From positions 124,001-188,000 of the forward strand of contig JACRIM010000045.1 in NCBI GenBank assembly GCA_016235815.1: a stretch of 64,000 bases of DNA, read 5' to 3'. Under the pieces are notes generated by a model. The model saw only the letters and a program-made list of their open reading frames with translations. It searched no databases and was not told the origin of the DNA. Positions 37,477 through 45,562 of this stretch are shown in pieces. Position 1 is the first letter of the stretch, and every line of letters starts with the position of its first letter. A program made the translations under genes and the position numbers. This DNA comes from Planctomycetota bacterium. GTDB lineage: Bacteria > Planctomycetota > Phycisphaerae > UBA1845 > UTPLA1.

Positions 37477-38550
37477 ATGAGCCTATCCAACGAATCCGTC
37501 CTCGATGCCCTGCGCCGCGTGCAGGATCCCGAGCTGCACAAAGACCTCGTCACCCTCAACATGATCAAACGCGTTGACGTGACAGGCGATCGCGTGAGCC
37601 TCAATGTCGAACTCACCACCCCCGCCTGCCCGATGAAGGATCAGATCAGCAAGGACATCACGCGCGAATTGAAAGCCATCGGCGCGGCCGCCGTCGACAT
37701 CGAATGGTCGGCCCAGGTCCGCGCCACGCCGAAACTCGCCGCCCAACTGCCCGGCGTGAAAAACACCATCGCCGTTGGCGCGGGCAAAGGCGGCGTCGGC
37801 AAATCCACCATCTCCGTCCTCGCCGCGCTCGGCCTGCACCGCGACGGCGCGAAAGTCGGCCTCCTTGATGCGGATGTTTATGGCCCCTCGATTCCCAAGA
37901 TGCTCGGCATCGAAAATGAAAAACCCAAGGTCCGCGACGACAAAATCCTCCCCATCGTCGCCCATGGCATTCGTGTGATGTCCATGGGCTTCATGGTCGA
38001 GCCTGAGCGCGCCGTCATCTGGCGCGGACCGATGATCCACGGCGTCATCAAGCAATTCCTCGACCAGGTCGACTGGGGCGAACTCGACTACCTCATCATC
38101 GACCTGCCGCCCGGCACCGGCGACGTCCCCCTGACGCTCTCACAATCCCTCCCCATGACCGGCGCAGTCGTTGTCTGCACACCACAGGATGTCGCCTTGC
38201 TCGACGCCGTCAAAGCCCTGCGCATGTATCAACAGCTCAACGTCCCCATCCTCGGCATCGTCGAGAACATGAGCTACTTCATCGCCCCCGACACCGGCAA
38301 GGAATACGACCTCTTCGGCCGCGGCGGCGCAAAAAGAGCGGCCCAACGATTGGACGTGCCCTTTCTCGGCGAGATACCGATCAACATCAACATCCGCGTC
38401 TCCGGCGATGCCGGCACCCCGGTCACGAACTTCGAAGGAGCCGATGCCACCAGCAGGGAGCCCATCACGAATTTCGTCCGAGCCCTCGCCGGCCGCATCA
38501 GCGTGCAATCCATGATGCAACCCGCCCCGCTTGAATTGAAGATCACCTAA
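37477..38550 (+). CDS. mrp: Mrp/ApbC-type P-loop ATPase (Fe-S carrier family) lacking the CXXC
   Basis: This 357-residue protein has an N-terminal MIP18/DUF59 domain (about 1-85, VQDPELHKDLVTLNMIK) and a MinD-like ATPase with the deviant Walker A GKGGVGKS (about 106-113). DADVYGPSIPKML and LIIDLPPGTGD are also present. In studied members a CXXC near ENMSYF binds the Fe-S cluster at the dimer interface; here the position reads FIAPDTGKEYD with no Cys. It may use other ligands or have a non-cluster role. The family function is Fe-S cluster delivery. A consensus -10 sits directly before the start. Confidence 0.9.
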   Translation: MSLSNESVLDALRRVQDPELHKDLVTLNMIKRVDVTGDRVSLNVELTTPACPMKDQISKDITRELKAIGAAAVDIEWSAQVRATPKLAAQLPGVKNTIAVGAGKGGVGKSTISVLAALGLHRDGAKVGLLDADVYGPSIPKMLGIENEKPKVRDDKILPIVAHGIRVMSMGFMVEPERAVIWRGPMIHGVIKQFLDQVDWGELDYLIIDLPPGTGDVPLTLSQSLPMTGAVVVCTPQDVALLDAVKALRMYQQLNVPILGIVENMSYFIAPDTGKEYDLFGRGGAKRAAQRLDVPFLGEIPININIRVSGDAGTPVTNFEGADATSREPITNFVRALAGRISVQSMMQPAPLELKIT

Positions 38551-38662
38551 GGCAGGGCCCCGTCGAACCGAGCCGCGCCCGTAAGGAAGCGGGTTTGATG
38601 CACGGGAACGCGATTCTTCATGCGACCGCCCCGCCACGGTCGAGTATACAAAGGCGGAAACC

Positions 38663-38926
38663 ATGACCTCCTTAAGACGACACGTCCTCCTCTGCTGCGC
38701 CGCCGCCTTGGCCTTCTCGGCGATCGCCTGCAACGACCCCTATTCCTCCCGGCGAATTCGCATGCGCACTGAGCATCTGAACACTACCCTCATCGAGGCT
38801 GGCAAACGTGAAGAATCCGGCTATCAACGTCTCGACGCCGCAGGAAGAACCCTTAACAGATGGCTCCAGCAGGATGCAGATCGCTTTAACAAGCGCATCG
38901 TCACAGTCGGCGATTACATCTGGTAA
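38663..38926 (+). CDS. Small predicted lipoprotein
   Basis: This 87-residue product starts with ATG 38663 after a purine-rich GGCGGAAA. It has a hydrophobic signal with lipobox-like AIAC at about residue 23, followed by a charged helical region rich in Arg, Glu and Gln. No known domain is recognised. The preceding 100 bp contain a palindromic motif (CCCGTAAGGAAGCGGG, 38580-38595) of the interspersed-repeat kind. Confidence 0.55.
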   Translation: MTSLRRHVLLCCAAALAFSAIACNDPYSSRRIRMRTEHLNTTLIEAGKREESGYQRLDAAGRTLNRWLQQDADRFNKRIVTVGDYIW

Positions 38927-38995
38927 CCCCTCCGGAATCCTGAACGAAATCAACGCATCGGCTATCATAATTCTCGTTCAGGAAGAAGCCCCGCA

Positions 38996-40318
38996 ATGCT
39001 CCTTGCCCCCGTCCCCACCAATGAATCCCAGCGCATCGCTTCCCTGCGCGCCCTGAAAGTTCTCGACACCCCACCCGAGGAACGCTTCGACCGAATCACC
39101 CGGCTTGCAGCCCGAATCCTTAACGCCCCACTCGCCTATGTCTCCATGGTCGATACCGATCGCCAATGGTTTAAGTCCAGCCAGGGCCTCTCCTCCTGCG
39201 AAACGCGCCGCGACGTGTCCTTCTGTGGCCACGCCATCCTGAACGAAGGCCCCCTCATCGTCCCCGACACCTTGGCCGACCCGCGTTTCGCCGACAACCC
39301 CCTCGTCATCGGCGAACCCTTTATCCGCTTCTACGTCGGTTGTCCCCTTAACGGCCCCGGCGGAATGAAAGTCGGCACGCTTTGCGTCGCCGATCGCAAG
39401 CCGCGCGAATTGACCTCCGCCCAGCTCCACACGCTTCGCGATCTCGCCGGCCTCGTCGAACGCGAACTCAATCTTGCGGATGTCATCCAACTGCAGGAGC
39501 AACTGCTGGAAGCCGAGGAGCAAACCGTCATCGCCGAAAAGGCCCGTGCCGACGCCCTCGCCAAGCTCGTCGAAAGCCAGGCCTATCTCGCCCGCGAACT
39601 GGCCGAAGCGTCGGCCTACGTCCAATCCCTCTTGCCCGAGCCGCTCGACGGCGACGTGCGAACTCGCTGGTGCTTTCGCCCATGTTCCCAACTCGGCGGC
39701 GATGCCTTTGGCTACCACTGGCTCGACGACAACCACTTCGCCATCTACCTGATCGACGTCTGCGGCCACGGCGTCGGCTCGGCACTACTTAGCGTTTCCG
39801 CCATGAATGCACTTCGCTCGGAGTCCCTTCCGAACACTGATTTCCGGGACCCCTGCCAAGTGCTTGCCGGCCTGAACCACGCCTTCCCCATGGACTGCCA
39901 CGACAACCGCTTCTTCACCATCTGGTACGGCGTCTTCAATCGCAAAACCCGCGAACTCCACTACGCTAGCGGTGGCCATCCCCCGGCCTTGCTCCTGACC
40001 GGCTCAGATCGAAAAACCGCCTCCGCACACCTGCTCGCGACCGATAACTTGTTCATAGGTCTCGACGCCATCGACGCACTGTCCAGCCAAACAATCCAGC
40101 TCGGACCATTTGCCCAACTGTTCATTTTCAGTGACGGCGCCTACGAAATCCGCAAGCCGGACGGCTGCATGATGGAGCATCGCGAACTGGCTAAGCACCT
40201 GGAGGCTTCCGCCCGGGCGGATGGCGGCGATCTCGAACAAGTCTTCCAATACATCCACCGAATTGGCGGACAAGACACTCTCGCCGACGACTTCTCCATG
40301 CTCGAAATCCAATTCTGA
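38996..40318 (+). CDS. GAF-domain SpoIIE/RsbU-type protein phosphatase
   Basis: The N-terminal GAF domain (about 1-165) has features of light- or ligand-sensing relatives (SFCGHAILNEGPLIVPDTLAD). A coiled-coil linker (about 165-205, LQEQLLEAEEQTVIAEKARA) leads to a PP2C-like SpoIIE phosphatase domain (about 205-440). That domain has GGDAFGYHWLDD, DVCGHGVGSALLS, LHYASGGHPPALLL and FSDGAYE, where the Asp residues bind the metals. RsbU-type enzymes dephosphorylate anti-anti-sigma factors in partner-switching cascades. No STAS or anti-sigma gene is adjacent. The ligand of the GAF domain is unknown. Confidence 0.9.
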   Translation: MLLAPVPTNESQRIASLRALKVLDTPPEERFDRITRLAARILNAPLAYVSMVDTDRQWFKSSQGLSSCETRRDVSFCGHAILNEGPLIVPDTLADPRFADNPLVIGEPFIRFYVGCPLNGPGGMKVGTLCVADRKPRELTSAQLHTLRDLAGLVERELNLADVIQLQEQLLEAEEQTVIAEKARADALAKLVESQAYLARELAEASAYVQSLLPEPLDGDVRTRWCFRPCSQLGGDAFGYHWLDDNHFAIYLIDVCGHGVGSALLSVSAMNALRSESLPNTDFRDPCQVLAGLNHAFPMDCHDNRFFTIWYGVFNRKTRELHYASGGHPPALLLTGSDRKTASAHLLATDNLFIGLDAIDALSSQTIQLGPFAQLFIFSDGAYEIRKPDGCMMEHRELAKHLEASARADGGDLEQVFQYIHRIGGQDTLADDFSMLEIQF

Positions 40319-40393
40319 CGTGCTCCCGCCTCTCTCATCCCGACCGCATTTTCTACTGTAAAGCCTTTGTTGGGAACAGGTTAAGGTTTCCTA

Positions 40394-40423
40394 TTGACAT
40401 ACGTACCCGTAGCTCTTTTCATA
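40394..40423 (+). promoter_or_regulatory. Putative sigma70-type promoter of the small secreted protein gene
   Basis: A perfect TTGACA (40394-40399) is followed after 18 bp by TTCATA (40418-40423), with TATGAT overlapping just downstream. The transcript would carry a leader of about 80 bases before ATG 40507. Confidence 0.45.
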
Positions 40424-40506
40424 TGATCCAACGGTCAAAGGGCCTGACGGATGTCGCGTAGCGAGTGGAATTGCTGCGACAGTTTTCCAGAACGGAGTCT
40501 GATCCC

Positions 40507-40716
40507 ATGACTCGCCAAACCCGCATGTTCCTGAAAAAGGTGTCCCTAACTCTTACCGCCGGCATCGTCTTTGGTGGCCTCAGCTGCGTCACCGCCGCCG
40601 ACCTCCTCGGCACCGGACTCTCCCTTGTCAGCGGACCCGCCCCAGGCCTGCCGACCCTGGGCGTCGGTCTCGACCTGATCGCCGACCTCGTCAAGTACAC
40701 CCCGCTCGGCGGTTGA
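40507..40716 (+). CDS. Small secreted protein, function unknown
   Basis: The 69-residue product starts at ATG 40507. It has a basic N-terminus (KKV) and a signal peptide ending near VTAAD. The mature part of about 40 residues is Gly/Leu/Pro-rich and hydrophobic. There are no cysteines beyond the signal and no known domain. A consensus -35 box lies about 110 bp upstream. It converges on ssnA. It might be a peptide of the envelope, but there is nothing specific to support a role. Confidence 0.5.
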   Translation: MTRQTRMFLKKVSLTLTAGIVFGGLSCVTAADLLGTGLSLVSGPAPGLPTLGVGLDLIADLVKYTPLGG

Positions 40717-40731
40717 TCGAATCGGTCGGGG

Positions 40732-42039
40732 TCAGCGCATCACCGACATCCGCTCCCAGAGCATCTTTCCCACTTCGCGCGATTGATCGCAGATTTCGCC
40801 TTCCTTTGCAGACACGACGGTTCGATCGCGAAGCCGCCACTCCCCATTCATTAGCACGTGTCGAACATGGTTCGACGAAAGCCCCCAAATGAAGTGGCCA
40901 GGCAGATTGTCCGTCGTCAATTCCGTGAACGGGCGGTAGTCCGTAATAACGATGTCCGCCGCGGCGCCCATCTGCAACTTGCCGAGCGTCACCCCCAGCG
41001 CCGCCGACGCCCGGCGGGCCGACGCCGCCAGCATGTCGAGAATCCTCGCCGGGCCAAATCCCGCCTTCTGGTGCCGCGAGATGTACCACGCACTCTGCGC
41101 CTCCGCGAACATATCTGCCCCGATGCCGTCGGTGCCAAGCATCACCGGCACGCGAAAGCCCGCAACGGGGGCATAACCGACCGCATTGTTCATGTTGGAC
41201 CGGCTGTTATGAGCCATCGTCAGCCCCGCTGAGTTCACAGCCTCAACAGCGCGGGCGTCCAGGTGCGTACCGTGTGCGAAAATATTTCCCGCTTTGACAA
41301 GCCCATTCGCCGCAAGGCGATCGATCAGGCTGCTCGCCCCGCGCTGCTTCGCGTCAGTCTCGTCGCAAGGATCTTCGGCCACATGAATATGTACCCCCGC
41401 GCCGATCGCCTTTGACAGCACTGCAAGCTGCGTCAACGCGTCATCATCCAACGTGAACGACGCATGCGCCCCGATCAGCCCGGCGAATCGACCGTTCCGC
41501 GCCGCGCGGCACTTCTCCGCGTAGCGCCGGTTCTCCTGCAACCCCGCCTCCCGCCCGGCCTTGCCATGCCGATCCGTCGTCTCATAGCACAGTACGCCGC
41601 GTGGGCCGACCTCGCTCAAGGCCTTTTCAATCAAATCCAGCGAACCACCAATCCAATTCGGCGAAGCGTGATGGTCGATCAGCGTCGTCGTACCACAGCG
41701 AAGCGCCTGAATCGCCGCGATCCGCGCCGACATCTCAATGCTCTCCGCATCAAGCGCCTGATCCAGCCGCCACCAGACGTATTTCAGAATCTCGTGGAAG
41801 TTCGTCGGTGCAATCGCCGACGGCGGCATCCCCACCGCAAGCGCTGAGTAAATATGCGTATGCCCGTTCACCAGCCCCGGCAACACCACCGCACCACCAC
41901 AATCGACAACTTCATCACCCGCCGTCGTCGCCACGCGACCACGTTCGGCGATCAGGCCCGCGTCAATCCGCAGATCACCCGCTTCAACGCCAATCGGGTC
42001 GATGTCGCAGAGCAAGGCATTTTTCAAAACAAGCGACAT
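40732..42039 (-). CDS. ssnA: SsnA-type amidohydrolase (purine/ureido catabolism)
   Basis: This metal-dependent amidohydrolase of 435 residues belongs to the ATZ/TRZ branch. NGHTHIYSALAVGMPP holds the first metal His pair, GAHASFTLDDD and HVAEDP the next ligands, and GTDGIGADMFAEA the metal Asp. The segment EILKYVWWRLDQALD is characteristic of SsnA. In other bacteria ssnA sits with ygeW, ygeX, ygeY and ygfK in selenium-linked purine degradation loci, and here ygeW and ygeY lie 4-7 kb away. Start ATG 42039 has GGAG five bases upstream. It is 12 bp downstream of the threonine-synthase-like gene, probably one transcript. Confidence 0.88.
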   Translation of the reverse strand: MSLVLKNALLCDIDPIGVEAGDLRIDAGLIAERGRVATTAGDEVVDCGGAVVLPGLVNGHTHIYSALAVGMPPSAIAPTNFHEILKYVWWRLDQALDAESIEMSARIAAIQALRCGTTTLIDHHASPNWIGGSLDLIEKALSEVGPRGVLCYETTDRHGKAGREAGLQENRRYAEKCRAARNGRFAGLIGAHASFTLDDDALTQLAVLSKAIGAGVHIHVAEDPCDETDAKQRGASSLIDRLAANGLVKAGNIFAHGTHLDARAVEAVNSAGLTMAHNSRSNMNNAVGYAPVAGFRVPVMLGTDGIGADMFAEAQSAWYISRHQKAGFGPARILDMLAASARRASAALGVTLGKLQMGAAADIVITDYRPFTELTTDNLPGHFIWGLSSNHVRHVLMNGEWRLRDRTVVSAKEGEICDQSREVGKMLWERMSVMR

Positions 42040-42051
42040 ACCGGCTCCGTG

Positions 42052-43278
42052 TCATGCGGATTCGACGATTCGTGCGACCTCGCCAATCTCCGGCGCGATC
42101 TCGTGCGGCTTGCCCACAGCCCGCAAAGCACCGCTGATATCCTTCAATCCGTTCCCCGTAATCATCGCCACCACCGACGCCTTCGCTTCGATAATCCCCT
42201 TTCGCCGGGCCTCTGCGATCCCCGCGACCGCCGTCGCCGCAGCCGGTTCAGCAAAGACGCCCGACAATCGCCCGGTGACGCGAACCGACTCCATGATCTG
42301 CTCATCCGTGACGGCCACCATCGCACCGTTCGAGTCGCGAACAGCATTCACTGCCTTGCGCCAGTTCCTCGGCACGGGGCAGTTGATGCTGTCGGCATAA
42401 GTCGTACCACCCGCCGCGCGATCCAACCGATTCGTGGTCATCGCCGCGAGGATCGGCGCAACGCCCGCCGCCTGCACACCCAACACCCGCGTCGACCAAC
42501 TCACAATGCCGACCGCCTTCATCGACGCCAGCCCTTTCGCGATCCCCGCAATCGTGCATCCGTCGCCAACGCTCACCGCCACCCAGTCCGGCGGATCATC
42601 GGCGCATTGCTCAGCAACTTCGAGGCCGCCGGTCTTTTTTCCCTCAACAAGATACGGATTGATCGCGCAGTTCCGGTTGTACCACCCGAACCGCGCACAA
42701 GCCTTGCCACACAGGTCGTATGCAAGGTCGTACGGTCCCTTCACTTTGAACACCCGCGCCCCATACGCCAACAACTGCGCAAGCTTTCCCTCCGGCACCG
42801 TCTGCGGCACAAAAATATTGCACGCCAGCCCCGCCGCTGCCGCGCAATGCGCCAGACTGCTTGCCGCGTTCCCCGTCGAGGCACACGCAATCTCACGCGC
42901 CCCCGCCTGCAACGCATGTTGCACGCCCACGCTGCTCGCCCGATCCTTAAACGACGCCGACGCGTTGCGCCCGTCATCCTTCAATCGAATGCGTGCAACC
43001 CCCAGCGCCGTCGCCAGGCGCGGCGCCTCGACAAGCGGTGTCCAACCGATGTATCCGTCCGCGGGGCAGAACGCATCCTCAAGCGGAAGCAATTCGCGAT
43101 AGCGCCAATGCGAGCGCGTGCGTGTCGCAAGCGCCGCCCGGGTCAACGTCGCCTTCGCCCGGGCATAATCAAAGTGAATATCGAGAATCCCCTCATCCGG
43201 CCCACAGGCGGGGCATGTCCACGCATCCGCCACCGTCTTCCCGCATTGCACACACGACAGATGCGTCACCAATGACAC
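42052..43278 (-). CDS. Threonine synthase-like PLP enzyme with N-terminal zinc ribbon
   Basis: The start is GTG 43278, with GGAGGAG six bases upstream, giving 408 residues. The N-terminal four-Cys ribbon (CVQCG and CPAC) precedes a fold-type-II PLP domain. The Schiff-base Lys is in SASFKDRASS, the phosphate loop in ASTGNAASSLA, and GDGCTIAGIAKG follows. It could be a housekeeping threonine synthase, but its position between ssnA and another PLP enzyme in a catabolic cluster suggests a lyase for an amino-acid product of purine breakdown, where other genomes have YgeX. The assignment is tentative beyond the fold. It is divergent from the PLP gene at 43395. Confidence 0.8.
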   Translation of the reverse strand: MSLVTHLSCVQCGKTVADAWTCPACGPDEGILDIHFDYARAKATLTRAALATRTRSHWRYRELLPLEDAFCPADGYIGWTPLVEAPRLATALGVARIRLKDDGRNASASFKDRASSVGVQHALQAGAREIACASTGNAASSLAHCAAAAGLACNIFVPQTVPEGKLAQLLAYGARVFKVKGPYDLAYDLCGKACARFGWYNRNCAINPYLVEGKKTGGLEVAEQCADDPPDWVAVSVGDGCTIAGIAKGLASMKAVGIVSWSTRVLGVQAAGVAPILAAMTTNRLDRAAGGTTYADSINCPVPRNWRKAVNAVRDSNGAMVAVTDEQIMESVRVTGRLSGVFAEPAAATAVAGIAEARRKGIIEAKASVVAMITGNGLKDISGALRAVGKPHEIAPEIGEVARIVESA

Positions 43279-43394
43279 GCCCGACTCCTCCGCAAACGGC
43301 CCGTCATTGCAGTATAATCGAACCCTCACACACGGCGGCAAGCGACCACGCCGCTCCGCCGGTGCAAAACATAAACCGCTCGGTATACGCCACG

Positions 43395-44840
43395 ATGAAA
43401 ACAAACGACGCCGTCCTCGCCCGGACCATCAAACACTGCCGCGAGCGAAATGTCCTCATCCCCACCTTCGCGCAGATGAAAAGCCCTTCGCTGGTCCCCG
43501 CGAAGATTCGCGACCGCCTCAAAAGCGTCGGCCTCTGGGACACCGACCCGGCCAACCTCTTCCGCATCACCTGGAAAAACGAACCCGTCGAACGCGGCGG
43601 CCTCTACAACGACGGCAACTGGATTGAGTTCCCCTCTTCGCTTACCGGCGTCTCGGCCCGCATCATCGGCATCTTCGGCAAATACTTCCCGACCGGCGCG
43701 CATAAAGTCGGCGCCGCCTTCGGTTGCCTCGTGCCGCGACTCGTCACCGGCCAATTCGACCCGACCACGCAAAAGGCCGTCTGGCCCAGCACAGGAAACT
43801 ACTGCCGCGGCGGCGCGTTCGACTGTGCTTTGCTTGGTTGCACGGCAGTTGCAATCCTGCCCGAGGAAATGTCCCGCGAGCGATTCGAGTGGCTCAAAGG
43901 CATCGGGGCGGAAGTCATCGCCACGCCCGGCTGCGAGAGCAACGTCAAGGAAATCTACGACAAGTGCTGGGAGATCAAGCGCACGCGCCCCGACTGCGTG
44001 ATCTTCAATCAGTTCGAAGAATTCGGCAACGCCATCTGGCACTACCACGTCACCGGCTCGATTGTGCAGGAGATTTTCCAACGCATCGCCGGACCGCGCG
44101 GCCGACTGTCAGGCTATGTCTCAGCCACCGGCAGCGCAGGCACCATCGCCGCAGGCGATTTCCTTCACACCATCTCGCCCGGCGTTCGCGTACTTGCGAC
44201 CGAGGCGTTGCAATGCCCGACGCTCCTCCAATGCGGCTTCGGCGGCCATCGCATCGAAGGAATCGGCGACAAACACATCCCCTGGATTCACAACGTCCGC
44301 AACACCGACATGGTCGCCGCGATTGACGACGAACAGTGCATCAGCCTCATGCGACTTTTCAACGAAGACGCGGGCAAATCTGTATTGGAAAAGGCCGGCG
44401 TCCCGGGCGCGATCGTCTCACAACTGCCGAACTTCGGCATCTCCGGCATATGCAACACCATCGCCGCGATCAAGGCCGCGAAGTACTACGACATGAACGA
44501 GCGCGACTGCATCTTCGTCCCGCTCACCGACGCGATGAGCCTCTACGCCTCGCGCATCGAAGAATGCCGCGCCGAGCGCGGTGCCTACACCCCCGACCAG
44601 GCCGGCCGCGACTTCGCCCGATACCTGCAAGGCACGACCACCGACCATCTGCGCGAACTGAATTACACCGACCGCAAGACGCTGCACAACTTCAAATACT
44701 TCACCTGGGTCGAACAACAACAGCGCAACGTGGAAGACCTGCGCCGCCTGTGGGACCCCGACTTCTGGACAGAGACATTCGCACAGGTAACCGAGTGGGA
44801 TCGGATGATCGGGGATTTCAACAAACTAGTCGGGCTCTGA
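43395..44840 (+). CDS. Fold-type-II PLP-dependent enzyme (cysteine synthase-like) of the ygeW/ssnA cluster
   Basis: This 481-residue protein has the catalytic Lys in FPTGAHKVGAAFG, a phosphate-binding loop ATGSAGTIAAGD and a substrate loop STGNYCRGGAFD. The overall sequence resembles cysteine synthase/tryptophan synthase beta relatives but is about 150 residues longer, with an unusual N-terminal segment and a C-terminal helical extension. Relatives are, to my knowledge, found beside SsnA/YgeW-type genes. The reaction is not established; a beta-elimination such as ammonia release from an amino acid is the natural guess. No ribosome site is obvious before ATG 43395. Confidence 0.75.
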   Translation: MKTNDAVLARTIKHCRERNVLIPTFAQMKSPSLVPAKIRDRLKSVGLWDTDPANLFRITWKNEPVERGGLYNDGNWIEFPSSLTGVSARIIGIFGKYFPTGAHKVGAAFGCLVPRLVTGQFDPTTQKAVWPSTGNYCRGGAFDCALLGCTAVAILPEEMSRERFEWLKGIGAEVIATPGCESNVKEIYDKCWEIKRTRPDCVIFNQFEEFGNAIWHYHVTGSIVQEIFQRIAGPRGRLSGYVSATGSAGTIAAGDFLHTISPGVRVLATEALQCPTLLQCGFGGHRIEGIGDKHIPWIHNVRNTDMVAAIDDEQCISLMRLFNEDAGKSVLEKAGVPGAIVSQLPNFGISGICNTIAAIKAAKYYDMNERDCIFVPLTDAMSLYASRIEECRAERGAYTPDQAGRDFARYLQGTTTDHLRELNYTDRKTLHNFKYFTWVEQQQRNVEDLRRLWDPDFWTETFAQVTEWDRMIGDFNKLVGL

Positions 44841-44852
44841 TTCGCGCGTTAT

Positions 44853-45443
44853 TCATTCGTCGTCTTGTACAATCGACCTGGCAATCTCTTCAAGTCGCTC
44901 AGCCAGATCGTCCGGCAACGACGCTCGCACCGGTTCATCAATCATCCCAACACGCAACAAATCAGCCACGTGTACCCGATCCATGTCACGCAGTGACGTG
45001 AGTTTCATCCGAACTAATGCAGGCAAGTCGAGCACCCAGAATCCTTCGGGATCACGCACCGCCTCGTCCACGGACGGCGCGGCGTGAAGGTACGAGGGCC
45101 GGACCTTCTTCCCGGCCCAGATCAGATGCACGCCCGACATTCGGCTCGGTTCTTCAGGATCAATAAAGAGTGAAACTCGCCGCAAGTCTTGGTATTGGAA
45201 ACCAAGACCTTCAATAACCGTTCGGATTTGTGGCAGATCCGCTTGATTGACCAGCAGATCGACGTCCTTCGTCGTACGCGTCGCGGCCGGGTCGGCTTTT
45301 GACACCCATACAGCCACGGCATTCCCGCCGATGACCGCGTATCGAATGCCCGCCGCATCGAGCGCCGCCGTCACCCTTCGCAACCGCTGCTCGACGCGCT
45401 CCATCGCCATGACAAAAGCCCTGTAAGAAAGTACATCGGCCAT
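44853..45443 (-). CDS. Nucleotidyltransferase-like protein (AbiEii/MNT class)
   Basis: The 196-residue protein has a nucleotidyltransferase core: GIRYAVIGGNAVAVWV gives the G-G motif and TTKDVDLLV the metal-binding D-x-D pair. The C-terminal part is helical with an Arg-rich surface. Such proteins form one half of AbiE- or MNT/HEPN-type toxin-antitoxin pairs or stand alone as uncharacterised enzymes. No partner HEPN or AbiEi gene is adjacent. It interrupts the catabolic cluster on the opposite strand, between the PLP enzyme gene and ygeW, and may be a later insertion. Confidence 0.65.
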   Translation of the reverse strand: MADVLSYRAFVMAMERVEQRLRRVTAALDAAGIRYAVIGGNAVAVWVSKADPAATRTTKDVDLLVNQADLPQIRTVIEGLGFQYQDLRRVSLFIDPEEPSRMSGVHLIWAGKKVRPSYLHAAPSVDEAVRDPEGFWVLDLPALVRMKLTSLRDMDRVHVADLLRVGMIDEPVRASLPDDLAERLEEIARSIVQDDE

Positions 45444-45562
45444 AACGGCATTATATCGTCATCGCTCAATTAGCACTGAATTTCAAGCGACCCGCGTGCA
45501 CTTTCGCCAACAAACCAGTATCATTTTCCGCCCATGACAACGAATCCTACAGGAGTTTGCCG

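Noticed and set aside
41854-43275. A 473-codon Arg/Pro-rich frame antisense to the ssnA and PLP genes
   Set aside because: No motif or ribosome site; overlaps two recognisable enzymes.
44853-45443. Complete toxin-antitoxin pair around the nucleotidyltransferase-like gene
   Set aside because: No HEPN, AbiEi or other partner frame is adjacent on either side.
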